64,000 bases of DNA from Natronomonas gomsonensis (GTDB lineage Archaea > Halobacteriota > Halobacteria > Halobacteriales > Haloarculaceae), in NCBI RefSeq assembly GCF_024300825.1, contig NZ_CP101323.1, forward strand, positions 3,472,001-3,536,000, written 5' to 3'. Of the stretch, positions 34,538 through 42,557 are shown piece by piece. Position 1 is the first letter of the stretch, and each line of letters starts with the position of its first letter. The notes under the pieces were generated by a model, which was not told the origin of the DNA, made no database searches, and was given only the letters and a program-made list of their open reading frames with translations. Both the position numbers and the translations under genes were made by a program.

Positions 34538-34609
34538 GAGCCGACAAGGGTTCGAACCTCGGTCCTGTGCGCCCGATGCACAGATCGTCGTCCGCTGGAC
34601 CATCGGCTC
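34538..34609 (-). tRNA. tRNA-Pro (CGG)
   Basis: 72 nt. Acceptor GAGCCGA/TCGGCTC; anticodon arm TGTGC-ATCGGGC-GCACA, anticodon CGG; T arm CGAGG-TTCGAAC-CCTTG with one G-T wobble. The D arm is short (GTCCAGCGGAC). It lies five bases upstream of tRNA-Ser. Confidence 0.86.
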
Positions 34610-34859
34610 ACGGGACTGCCGAGCGTTCGGCAGTTGATTATCTATCTGTACGACTTTCCAACTGCGCAACCGCGACCTCTCGGTCGTTATTGCGCGTCTC
34701 TACGCGGGGGCGTGCTTCGGGATCTCCCGGGAATACCACACCGGCTCATATAGGTTGCAGACCCTGCTGGGCCCAGCATCGTCGGAACGATCCAACTGAT
34801 CGCACCAACGAGCTGCCTACCTCGATGGGTATCCCCACGTGGCCACGCCACGCGTCCAC
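34610..34859. other. Spacer of the tRNA array with a weak tRNA-like fold
   Basis: No conventional gene. On the minus strand there is a run (TGCTGGGCCCAGCA palindrome at about 34767-34780) flanked by stretches that vaguely resemble a D arm, but no TTCGA-type T loop. CCTATATGAG near 34745-34755 on that strand could be a promoter for tRNA-Pro and the genes after it. Confidence 0.35.
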
Positions 34860-34932
34860 GCCGACGCCGGGATTCGAACCCGGATCACGGCCGTGACAGG
34901 ACCGTATGCTCGCCGGATTACACCACGTCGGC
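34860..34932 (-). tRNA. tRNA-Asp (GTC)
   Basis: 73 nt. Acceptor GCCGACG/CGTCGGC; anticodon arm CGGTC-CTGTCAC-GGCCG with anticodon GTC; T arm CCGGG-TTCGAAT-CCCGG. Five bases separate it from tRNA-Gln upstream, suggesting a joint precursor. Confidence 0.9.
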
Positions 34933-34937
34933 ATGTC

Positions 34938-35010
34938 GCCCCGGCCGGAATCGAACCGGCGACCTCCGGATTCAAAGTCCGGCGTCCCTCGCCAGCGGAG
35001 ACTCCGGGGC
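34938..35010 (-). tRNA. tRNA-Gln (TTG)
   Basis: 73 nt. Acceptor GCCCCGG/CCGGGGC; anticodon arm CCGGA-CTTTGAA-TCCGG (anticodon TTG); T arm GCCGG-TTCGATT-CCGGC. The D arm (GTCTCCGCTGGCGAGGGAC) closely matches that of tRNA-Glu(TTC) in the same array. This is the first tRNA in transcription order. Confidence 0.87.
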
Positions 35011-35242
35011 TCGACGTAGCCGCAGCTCTCGCTGCGGGTGATGTGTGCTAGCGACTCCTCGTACGCTCAGCGCGTACGGAATCGCTCGTTCGTCCCACTG
35101 TCAGGAACGAACGCAGACCAAACTGCCACGAGCTTCAGTCGCCGTACTCGCGTGACGCTGTGAGCTAAGCGAGTCCTAGGCGAAAGCAGGCGGCACTCCC
35201 GTGTTCCCCAGCCCCTGACGGGTAGTCCGCGTGGGAGCCGGG

Positions 35243-35425
35243 TTATGCGGGTGAGAGTGTCCGGAGGTCGCCGGAGTGCGTCGCACTCTCGTATTCGATG
35301 GCGACGCAGGCCCGACGATTTTCGTCCGGTTCCTCCGCACGCTGGTCTTGTAGGTACTCGCTGAACACGCGACCCGCGACTAAGCGAGAACGAGCACGCC
35401 GCGGTTTGAAGCGAGTATCGACCAT
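35243..35425 (-). CDS. 60-residue ORF at the head of the tRNA array
   Basis: MVDTRFKPRRARSRLVAGRVFSEYLQDQRAEEPDENRRACVAIEYESATHSGDLRTLSPA. The mixture of a basic N-terminus and acidic C-terminus and the third-base GC bias are compatible with a real gene. It is the most upstream minus-strand frame of the locus and could be a leader peptide or small RNA-binding protein. The stretch after its stop (35180-35240) is rich in short stems (CCCGT/ACGGG, CTCCC/GGGAG) but no known RNA is recognised. Confidence 0.45.
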   Translation of the reverse strand: MVDTRFKPRRARSRLVAGRVFSEYLQDQRAEEPDENRRACVAIEYESATHSGDLRTLSPA

Positions 35426-35665
35426 GTTGCGGAATTTTCCGTTTACGAGGTTTGTTTCGGACGTCAGTTACGGATTATCGTGGCAACTGTATTAAAGTTA
35501 GTCAGGGTGTGGTAATCATAGGCACTGTTTTGGCGAGTGTAGTTCGCGGTCCGATCATTGAAACAACAATCTCTTTTCTCAAGCTGTAGTCCAGAGGTAG
35601 ATCTGTGATGACAGGGATGGCACGTCACAACATCTATTGCTGTAGGGAACAAACGAGTAGATAAG

Positions 35666-35974
35666 ATGGCGACCAACAACGACAAAATCCAGTTCCGGGG
35701 GGAAGCTGAGAAGGAAGCAACGCAGGTCGTCGACCAGATGCGTCTCGGGGGAATAAACATTAGTGAGCTTGCCCGACAGGGGCTCCGAGAGAAACTTCGA
35801 GAAGCCCTTTCGGACGAAGAGAAAATCACTCTTCACCAGCGGTACAAGCAGGGAGATATCTCTGAAGATGTTGCAGAGATTCTTCTCGATGATGGCTTAG
35901 AGGAGATCGAGCGCGAGCGGAATGCCTTTGAGGAAGCTTCAGAACTTGATACGACTGGGGTATTCCAAGAGTAG
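35666..35974 (+). CDS. Antitoxin-like protein of a PIN-toxin pair
   Basis: A 102-residue protein. The N-terminal MATNNDKIQFRGEAEKEATQVVDQMRLGGINISELARQGLREKLREAL resembles a ribbon-helix-helix-type DNA-binding start followed by helices, and the rest is a long charged helix (LDDGLEEIERERNAFEEASEL). The gene stops two bases before the PIN-like ORF, the usual arrangement of antitoxin then toxin. The region before it (35580-35660) has no other gene. Family assignment is by arrangement. Confidence 0.6.
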   Translation: MATNNDKIQFRGEAEKEATQVVDQMRLGGINISELARQGLREKLREALSDEEKITLHQRYKQGDISEDVAEILLDDGLEEIERERNAFEEASELDTTGVFQE

Positions 35975-35976
35975 CG

Positions 35977-36300
35977 ATGGCGGACAATGAAGTACGCTAT
36001 CCAATTATCGTCGATACTGATGCACTGATCGCTGTCGCAAACACCAATCTCTGGTCTCGTCTCACGGAGACGCTGAATCTGACGACAACGAACGTCTGTT
36101 ACCAAGAACTCGAACGGCATGTTCGAGAGAACTCTGAGTATGCGCCCGAAGGGACGAGGGAGCAATGGATCCATCACGGGAGCAAAAAGGCACTTGAGCC
36201 GTTCGCTAAATCTGCTAGATTGAAGAGCCGCACATCCCCGCGCGTGTCAGCGACCTGTTGGAGGTCGTCGGTAAATCCGGAGCGGCTGAACAGTACGTAG
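35977..36300 (+). pseudogene. Truncated PIN-like toxin
   Basis: The ORF begins PIIVDTDALIAVANTNLWSRL, a PIN-domain start with its first catalytic Asp, followed by NVCYQELERHV with the conserved Glu. From about residue 66 (36175 on) it is antisense to the 3-prime end of the ATPase gene at 36174-37565 and reads as non-coding sequence. Full PIN toxins need further Asp residues about 90-120 residues in, which are absent. The toxin was probably cut by arrival of the ATPase gene. Confidence 0.6.
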
Positions 36301-37565
36301 AGCGGGTTCCCATCTGCTGGGGCCTCCGACCACTGTACTTCCGATGCTGTTCGTTCAAGATCGGCGAGGACGCCTTCACTCACCGGCTGACTGGTGAACT
36401 TACACTCGCCGGCGACGAGTCCTTCACTGGTGAGACCGAGAACGTCGAGTTCGTGTTCTTTGAACCACCATTGGCCGACGTTCCGAAATCGCCGGTCGAT
36501 GAGCCCTGGGAGCGCCTCTTGGCAGAGGCGCTCGAACAGCGGACTGACGTAATCCGGAAGATCGGGCGCAACGAGTTCCTCGTAGGCGTCGGCTCCGAGT
36601 AGCCCGAGTTGGTCTTGTTTCCCGTAGACGAACCGGAACCAGAATCGGAACAGCGGTGCTGCGATTCGATACCGACCGCGTTTTGAGGCCGTTGGCGATG
36701 CCGTCACGGGGATGTGGCGTTCGACGAGACGCAGCCGACGAAGCGTCTGGAGGTACGTGCTGAGCGACCCGGACTCGACGCCAGCCATGCCCGCGATTTC
36801 GTTGGGTGTCCGTCGTCCGTGGGCGAGGGCGCGGAGAATACTGAAATACGTATTCGGTTGTCGGAGTTCGATTCGGAGCAGGAACTCCGGTTCGGAGTAC
36901 AACAGCCCCTGTTCTGAGAGAATCGTCTCTTGGACGTTCGATTCCAATGGCTCGTCGGGATCGATCGTTTGGAGATAATACGGCGTCCCACCGTAGATTG
37001 ACCATGCGGTGATTGCGGTCTCGGGGTCGTACGCCGGGAAGAACTGACGTGCATTGGCAACGGAGAGCGGTTTGAGGTCGATCGTTGCTGTTCGGCGGCC
37101 ATACAGCGGTGCGCTCCCGGAGAGGACCTTGTCTTCCATGACGCTAATCGACGAGCCAACGAGGACCAGTGTCATCCCGGTCTCCTGTAACGCCGTGTCC
37201 CAGACGCGCTGGATTCGCGAGGGCAGTGACTCATCCTCCTCGATGAGAAAGGGGAACTCGTCGATGATCACGATCGCGTCTTGTCCACCGAGGGCTTCGA
37301 GCAGTATCTCCCAGTCGCGACGGACGGTTTCCAGCGAGGGGAACTGTGTGGTGGCGGCGTCGACGAACTGTTCGAGCTGGTTCTCGGCGGTCGATTCGAC
37401 GGCTTGGTAGTAGATCGCGTCGTCCCGATCGGTAATCGACTGGCGGACGAGTTCGCTCTTCCCGAGACGCCGCCGGCCGTACAGCACGACGAAGTCTGCC
37501 GTCTCGGACTCATAGCAGCCGGTGAGTTGCTCGAGTTCGGTTTCCCGATCGACGAATCGCTCCAT
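36174..37565 (-). CDS. Archaeal ATPase with C-terminal DUF234 nuclease-like domain
   Basis: A 463-residue protein. Walker A is YGRRRLGKSEL (about residues 29-39), Walker B IVIIDEFPF, and sensor LVLVGSSISVMED. A winged helix follows (RTPNEIAGMAGVESGSLSTYLQTLRRLRLVERHIP). The DUF234 end has EHELDVLGLTSEGLVAGECKF, i.e. the D...E-x-K order of a PD-(D/E)XK nuclease. Such MoxR-like archaeal ATPases are common in plasmids and proviruses and may act in DNA maintenance or defence; the true role is not established. Its promoter region carries a 22-base palindrome. Confidence 0.85.
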   Translation of the reverse strand: MERFVDRETELEQLTGCYESETADFVVLYGRRRLGKSELVRQSITDRDDAIYYQAVESTAENQLEQFVDAATTQFPSLETVRRDWEILLEALGGQDAIVIIDEFPFLIEEDESLPSRIQRVWDTALQETGMTLVLVGSSISVMEDKVLSGSAPLYGRRTATIDLKPLSVANARQFFPAYDPETAITAWSIYGGTPYYLQTIDPDEPLESNVQETILSEQGLLYSEPEFLLRIELRQPNTYFSILRALAHGRRTPNEIAGMAGVESGSLSTYLQTLRRLRLVERHIPVTASPTASKRGRYRIAAPLFRFWFRFVYGKQDQLGLLGADAYEELVAPDLPDYVSPLFERLCQEALPGLIDRRFRNVGQWWFKEHELDVLGLTSEGLVAGECKFTSQPVSEGVLADLERTASEVQWSEAPADGNPLYVLFSRSGFTDDLQQVADTRGDVRLFNLADLANGSSAFLLP

Positions 37566-37603
37566 GGCTACCGTACCACGTCCATCAGTGTAGAACTTTT
37601 GAT

Positions 37604-37625
37604 TTCGGAAATCTAGATTTCCGAA
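37604..37625. promoter_or_regulatory. 22-base perfect palindrome upstream of the ATPase gene
   Basis: The half-site TTCGGAAATCT is followed directly by its complement around a central CTAG, 40-60 bases before the ATPase start codon. A perfect 22-base palindrome in a promoter is a typical operator for a dimeric regulator, possibly the ATPase's own winged helix. Confidence 0.55.
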
Positions 37626-38754
37626 TTTTTGATTTCTTTACTAGGCTTCCGTTTGCGGCCAAGCGCATTCCCGTCGGAAACGGTCTCAGGGTCAAGTGGA
37701 CGCTTCGAGTAGTTGGCAAATTGGGTGTCGTCCCGCTAGGAAAATGGTACTCTGAAATTGCATACTCAAAAGTATGATTATCTAGGGTATAATCTTCCAC
37801 AATCTGGATGCTCCACTCGATACATTCCGGTCAGTGGCTGATTCGCCCTGTGTAGAAATCATACTCGTAGAAATTCAGGTGTGCGAAATCGGAAATTCCA
37901 TCACACGAACCGCTACTACAGCGAACAAACCAGCGGTTAGCAGCCTTTTGATGCTGATTCTACCGGTTGAGACTTAACCTATTCACCACTCCCCCATGAC
38001 AAAGCCCGATATCGACGATATTTCGGACAATTTCAGCTGGTTGTCTCTACAGAGAGTCGCTTAACCGCAATAATACAGGTGGTTACAGGCTGTAGTTCGG
38101 GGCCAAAATTAGCATTATGGATGGTGAAGGTGCGTATGGAGATGGAATGTGTCGCATAGTGGTGAACGTGAGTATGTCGGACTGTGCTGTGATGTTCGGG
38201 GTTCGGGAGTGAGGTCCCGGGGGTTGGGTTGCTCTAATTCGAGGTGTCCTGGAACGGTACAGGCGGCCGCTTGCTGGTGGTTCGCTGGGTATCGACGCGG
38301 TGTTGGTGCGAGCAGGCTTGTGTACTCGAATCGAGGCGGAAACGAACTCATATGCTCGATATCGGGCGTCTGGGCTACGTTCGGTTGATGGGAGATACAA
38401 CTTCGTTTTGATAATTATGGAATCTATACCGCCATGTAGTTAGCTACACCGTTGCGCTTGCTGTCGGTTTCATGGATATCGTTCTTGTTATCGTTTTACT
38501 GATACCATCCGTAACCGTTCTGCAAACCTGCGTTGAGACGCGCTCTATCGCTTGATTGAGACTTCGATCTTTTGCCCGCTATTCGTTCACTCGTGGGTCC
38601 CGCCTGGCGTCTGTACAGAATCCCCGTTTCACGTATTCTTCCGGGAGATTCGGCGCTGTAGTATTTTGGAGGGTGCAGGTGGCGCGCTGATGTCTCCACT
38701 GGGTGGCTGTTGACCAAGGCAGTTCGAGGAGTGCCCGGGTGGGTCATGGCAGTG
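37626..38754. other. 1.1-kb stretch without a recognised gene
   Basis: The region is less GC-rich than its surroundings. No ORF in it looks coding; those present are rich in Ser, Arg and Pro. I see no repeats beyond short AT-rich runs. It may be remnant sequence between the ATPase gene and the IS605 element. Confidence 0.4.
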
Positions 38755-38766
38755 AACTACCCTACC

Positions 38767-40011
38767 CTACTCACTCGCCGCTAACGCGGCTCGTTCCTTG
38801 AGGGTAGGGCTTCCTGCTTCCATGACGCGCTTTGCAGACACCGAATCGGTGTCCGTAGGGAGCGCAGTCTCCACAGGCGTTTTTTCGGAGTGTCCCACTC
38901 CTACATCTTGTAGACCGCGAGAAAGGATATTGTATGCCGCGTTCGCGTCTCTGTCCGCCTCGAACCCGCAAGCTGGACAGGAGTGTTCACGGACCCACAA
39001 CGGCTTGTCGGTCGAAACGCCGCACGACGCGCACTCTTTGGTTGTCCCTCTCGGGTTGACCGCGACGAAGTGCGTTCCCTCCCGCTCGCACTTGTATTCG
39101 AGCAACGAGAGAAACGTTCGCCACGCGGCAGACGCCGTGTTGCGACTGTTCGACGGACTTTCCATCATCCCCTTCACGTTCAGGTCTTCGACCGCCACGA
39201 GGTCGTACTCCCGAGCGTAGTACGCCGAGAGCTTGTGCAAGAAGTCGCGGCGCTTCCGACGGAGGTCGGCGTGACACTCCGCAACGCGCCGTCGTTGCTT
39301 CTCGTAGTTGTTCGACCCGTGTTGCTTGCGCGAGAGTTCCCGTTGCTCGCGCTCCAAGCGTTCACGCTCGTCTGAGAGGTTGAGCGACCCGACCGCCGTG
39401 CCGTCGGTGTCGTGGGCGTACGTGAGAATCCCAACGTCGATACCGACGCACTTCTCGGGGTTCTCAGGCGTTTCAGGCGGTTCGCGGTCCATTTGGACGC
39501 CGAAGGTGGCGAACCACTCGCCCGTCGGTTCCTTCTTGATCGTGACCTGCTTGAGTGTGGCGTCGTCGGGGATGGCGCGGTGAAGCCGAATCGGTATGTC
39601 CGCGAGTTTCGAGAGTGATAGGACAGTCTGACCGCCCTTCTTGTCGAGCTTGAAGCCAGACTGACTGTACGTGAAACTGCGGAACTCCCGTGGCGGCTTC
39701 CATTTGAGCTGGCCGACACCGTAGCCGTTCTCCTTGAGCTTGGAAAGTCCGTTGAGGTTGTCGAACAGCCGTTCCACGACGGTTTGGAGAACTTTCGAGT
39801 ACACGTCGGACAGGCCATCCCACCACACCTTGAGGTCAGGTAGCTCCGACCGCAAGGCGGTCATGGACGGCAATTCACCGTGTTCGTCTTGGTACTCGTT
39901 GAGGCGGTAGAGCGTGTGGTTGTACAGTTGCCTACAAATGTTCCGGTGGCGGTCCAACTCCTCGCGGTGGGCGTCGGACGGCTTGAGTCGGTACTTGTAG
40001 GCGTAGTACAT
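38767..40011 (-). CDS. tnpB: TnpB of the IS605 element
   Basis: A 414-residue protein, a different TnpB subfamily from the other two in the window. It begins YYAYKYRLKPSDAHREELDRH. RuvC motif I is CVGIDVGILTYA, motif II LVAVEDLNVKGMM, and the last motif is DRDANAAYNILSRG. The zinc finger is CASCGVSTDKPLWVREHSCPACG. The catalytic acids are intact. Its final codons run into the right-end hairpin, as expected for a guide-RNA-producing end. Confidence 0.92.
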   Translation of the reverse strand: MYYAYKYRLKPSDAHREELDRHRNICRQLYNHTLYRLNEYQDEHGELPSMTALRSELPDLKVWWDGLSDVYSKVLQTVVERLFDNLNGLSKLKENGYGVGQLKWKPPREFRSFTYSQSGFKLDKKGGQTVLSLSKLADIPIRLHRAIPDDATLKQVTIKKEPTGEWFATFGVQMDREPPETPENPEKCVGIDVGILTYAHDTDGTAVGSLNLSDERERLEREQRELSRKQHGSNNYEKQRRRVAECHADLRRKRRDFLHKLSAYYAREYDLVAVEDLNVKGMMESPSNSRNTASAAWRTFLSLLEYKCEREGTHFVAVNPRGTTKECASCGVSTDKPLWVREHSCPACGFEADRDANAAYNILSRGLQDVGVGHSEKTPVETALPTDTDSVSAKRVMEAGSPTLKERAALAASE

Positions 40012-40418
40012 CAGCTCTCCCGCTGGTCTTCGACGTACTGTTTTAGCACATCCAGAGACACCTGCCCCGTCGAGATGAGGCAGTACGAATCGTTCCAGAA
40101 CGAGTCACCCCACAGTTCGGTCTTCAGTTCATCCTCGTACTCGTTTCGGATACGGCGGGCGGTCGCGCCCTTGACCGTGTTGATGAACTTCACGAGGTCT
40201 GTGGTGGGTTTCGCTCGGAACAGAATGTGAGCGTGGTCGTCCTCTCCGTCGAGGTTCGTCAGTTCGACACCGTAGTTGTCCGTGAACCCGCTGATGACCT
40301 CGTGAATGAATTGGGTTCGCTCCTCGGTTAGCACTCCGCGCCGATACTTCGTGGTGAGTATCAGGTGGTAGTGTAGGGAAAACGTCGAGTGCGCTCCCGA
40401 GTCGAGGTCGTACTCCAT
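40011..40418 (-). CDS. tnpA: TnpA, HUH-type single-strand transposase (IS200/IS605)
   Basis: A 135-residue protein. The HUH motif is HAHILF at about residues 62-67; a conserved Tyr lies in LKQYVEDQ at about residue 130, and TVKGATARRIRNEY is the family's substrate-binding helix. It cuts and joins single-stranded element ends using the Tyr. The stop overlaps the ATG of tnpB by one base. Intact, so the element may be active. Confidence 0.93.
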   Translation of the reverse strand: MEYDLDSGAHSTFSLHYHLILTTKYRRGVLTEERTQFIHEVISGFTDNYGVELTNLDGEDDHAHILFRAKPTTDLVKFINTVKGATARRIRNEYEDELKTELWGDSFWNDSYCLISTGQVSLDVLKQYVEDQRES

Positions 40419-40722
40419 TGGGTTCGGTCAATATTATACTACCCCACTGAAAAAACGTTGTGATTGCGTGGGTCTGTGGGCCTGCCACCGAATCGTGTAT
40501 GAGAACTGTGCGGCGCTGTATCCCCTCCCTGCTCGCGTCTCCCGTTCGGTCGGTGCTCGCTGAGGAAGGGGGCTTAGCGCCTCAATTCAGCTAAAGCCGT
40601 GGGCTTTCGCCTCGCTACCTCTGTAAATCGGTCACGTTGCCATTCATCCATCGGTGCTCATGATTCATCGCGAGGAACGTTCGCCGAACGCTTATACGGC
40701 CCGTCACCCAATAACATCCGAA

Positions 40723-40992
40723 ATGGCCAGTTCGACCCAAGACGGGGAGTTCCACGACGGAGAGATCCGACTCTGGCAGGAGGACGACTGGTGGATCGCC
40801 AAGGACGTTGAGACGGGCGTCACCACCCAAGGTGACTCCCGGGAGGCAGCCTTGGAGAACCTCGACGACGCTGTTGGGTTGTACAACGGCGAGCGCGGTC
40901 GGGCGCCGAGCGACGATGAACTTCGGGCGGCGGGCCTCGATCCGGCAGAGAACGCCACGGGCGACCAAGATCCTCCGGACGTACTCGACTGA
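40723..40992 (+). CDS. hicB: HicB-type antitoxin
   Basis: An 89-residue protein. The partial RNase-H-like HicB fold is visible: FHDGEIRLWQEDDWWIAKDVETGVTTQGDSREAALENLDDAVGLYNGERG. The ATG at 40723 lies about 30 bases after GCTTATACG (TATA-like) and is therefore the preferred start; an upstream ATG is at 40654. It stops four bases before hicA. Antitoxin-first order is as usual in haloarchaeal hicBA. It starts 110 bases from the IS605 element end. Confidence 0.85.
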   Translation: MASSTQDGEFHDGEIRLWQEDDWWIAKDVETGVTTQGDSREAALENLDDAVGLYNGERGRAPSDDELRAAGLDPAENATGDQDPPDVLD

Positions 40993-40995
40993 TCG

Positions 40996-41247
40996 ATGGG
41001 GCGGCGGACGTTCTCCGGAATGGAAATTGTGAAAGTACTCGTGAATACAGGAGGCTTCGAGTGGCGACGGACGACCGGTGACCACGCGCAACTGTACTAC
41101 GAACACCCGTCAAACGAAGACGACCGCCGGCAAGTGACGGTCCCACTGCACGACGAACTCCGTACCGGGACACTTCGCGACATCGCCGAGAGTGCGGGGG
41201 CACACGACTTCGACGCATTCTGTGAGTGGATCGACCGGAACGCCTGA
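40996..41247 (+). CDS. hicA: HicA-type mRNA interferase toxin
   Basis: An 83-residue protein with the dsRBD-like fold: FSGMEIVKVLVNTGGFEWRRTTGDHAQLYYEHP, where the His of GDHAQL is the expected catalytic residue. The C-terminal ELRTGTLRDIAESAG is the conserved HicA end. Together with hicB this makes a complete type II system; HicA cleaves mRNA independently of ribosomes unless bound by HicB. Confidence 0.87.
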   Translation: MGRRTFSGMEIVKVLVNTGGFEWRRTTGDHAQLYYEHPSNEDDRRQVTVPLHDELRTGTLRDIAESAGAHDFDAFCEWIDRNA

Positions 41248-41489
41248 CAGGGACGTGTCTCATTGCGTGGACTCTCGCTCTGGCCGAACAACTCTCACGG
41301 TGGGTTACCTCCGGCGTTCAACGGCAGATAAGAGTCCATATGATACGCAACCCGCCATAGTTTGAGTAAGGCGCGAGCGACTAACACTTCGGGCGTCTGG
41401 GTAATACAGGACTTTTCGACCTCGTCAGGCGTTGAGCTCGCAGTGGGTGGCGGGTGGTAGTGTTCGAGTCCGGGAACGTGAATGTAGTC

Positions 41490-41777
41490 TCATCTATGTG
41501 GATGCGCTCCCCAGCGAAGATTCACACCCTCCGTGTCGGTATAGTGGAATTTGTAGTCGTTCTCTGTTGTCCACTGGATGTCGAATCGAGCCTCACCGGC
41601 ATCACACAGCCCGTCGTTGAGCGAAACTGCAACGACCGATGGATTGAGATACTCGTCAAGTTCGGCTGTCGCAAGCGGCTCCATCTCTTCGATGGTATCA
41701 CGAATCGTGAGCAGCGCCGGACGATCCGTCGCTCCGCGGAGTGTATGTGCTTCGGATTCGTTCGGCGATCCCAGCAT
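41490..41777 (-). CDS. Small protein paired with a winged-helix gene
   Basis: A 95-residue protein (MLGSPNESEAHTLRGATDRPALLTIRDTIEEMEPLATAELDEYLNPSVVAVSLNDGLCDAGEARFDIQWTTENDYKFHYTDTEG...). The beta-rich C-terminus (FDIQWTTENDYKFHYTD) resembles TumE-like toxin folds. It starts three bases behind the stop of the wHTH gene, so the two are one operon. Its position as the partner of a DNA-binding protein suggests a toxin-antitoxin-like pair. Confidence 0.65.
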   Translation of the reverse strand: MLGSPNESEAHTLRGATDRPALLTIRDTIEEMEPLATAELDEYLNPSVVAVSLNDGLCDAGEARFDIQWTTENDYKFHYTDTEGVNLRWGAHPHR

Positions 41778-41780
41778 CGC

Positions 41781-42371
41781 TTAGACCGGGACGCTATCGT
41801 CGCTTGAGCGGCGGTCGCCGTCGACGAATCGTTCTGCATTCCTGATTGAGAGGGCAGCGTTCGCGAATGCGAGATTGCGACGGAGGGTTTTCAACTCACG
41901 AATCGTCTCCGAATCAATCTCGCGATCTGGGGACTCGGAGTCGGAGAGTGTTTGATTCGTCTGGTCGACAGCAAGCGCTTCCGGGGAGTCGACACCGAAT
42001 TCGGACCGATACTCGTTGAGCTGGGCTCGCATCTCTCGAATCCGCGTGGCGAGTTCGTCAGTCGAAAGCTGCTCAAGGATATCCGCAGCCTGTTCGACGA
42101 CCAACGATTCGGGAGACCGGCGATACAGCATTCCCCCGTTCTCGCCGGTCGTCGTCTTTACGAAGCCCTCATCCACGAGGGTATTCAGGTGCTTACGGGC
42201 CGTTTTTGGAGCCGTTCGTGCGGCGTCAGCAACTGTATCGGCCGACGTCGGGCTGTAGGTGTGGGCGATGACGTGACGAATACGCTCGTACGGTGTCGTC
42301 TCCGATGCCCACTCTTCACCGACCGCCTCATTGATGTCTTTGAACTCCTCTGGCGGCGTTCGGTCGTTCAT
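41781..42371 (-). CDS. Winged-helix DNA-binding protein, DUF7342-like
   Basis: A 196-residue protein. The ATG at 42371 opens MNDRTPPEEFKDINEAVGEEWASETTPYERIRHVI, the normal start for this family; 64 codons in front are unlike haloarchaeal protein. HTH: ADTVADAARTAPKTARKHLNTLVDEGFVKTTTGENGGMLYRRSPES. The C-terminal half is helical. The gene is followed by the 95-residue protein, the arrangement of an antitoxin-regulator and effector. Confidence 0.75.
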   Translation of the reverse strand: MNDRTPPEEFKDINEAVGEEWASETTPYERIRHVIAHTYSPTSADTVADAARTAPKTARKHLNTLVDEGFVKTTTGENGGMLYRRSPESLVVEQAADILEQLSTDELATRIREMRAQLNEYRSEFGVDSPEALAVDQTNQTLSDSESPDREIDSETIRELKTLRRNLAFANAALSIRNAERFVDGDRRSSDDSVPV

Positions 42372-42557
42372 ACAGTTACAGAAGACGTAGAGTAATATAG
42401 TACTTTGGCGACGTATTATTTTCCTAAATAAGGTGTGGGCGGCTGCGTTGCCATCCACCTGGCGCTGATAAAGATTCGGCGCGTGACGTACTGGTTCCGT
42501 TTTGTCGTGCGCCCGACGGGCGGGCGCAGGCGAGTCCAGCCCTGCACCCGTGATTCC

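Larger units (their letters stand above)
38755..40612 (-). mobile_element. IS605-type element with tnpA and tnpB
   Basis: Both genes lie on the minus strand with a one-base overlap. The right end has a long subterminal hairpin (CCCTACCCT at 38760-38768 and AGGGTAGGG at 38801-38809). The left end is near 40593-40607 with a short hairpin AAAGCC/GGCTTT, like the LE of the solo tnpB element near 4300. Outer boundaries are approximate. As it encodes TnpA, it could in principle mobilise the two solo tnpB elements, if their ends are recognised. Confidence 0.82.

Noticed and set aside
34744-34830. Tenth tRNA between tRNA-Asp and tRNA-Pro
   Set aside because: A TGCTGGGCCCAGCA hairpin and D-arm-like sequence are there, but no T loop or acceptor pairing could be found.
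35180-35240. Structured RNA (RNase P- or Y-RNA-like) at the head of the tRNA array
   Set aside because: Several short stems can be drawn but no motif matches a known RNA class, and GC-rich DNA gives such stems by chance.
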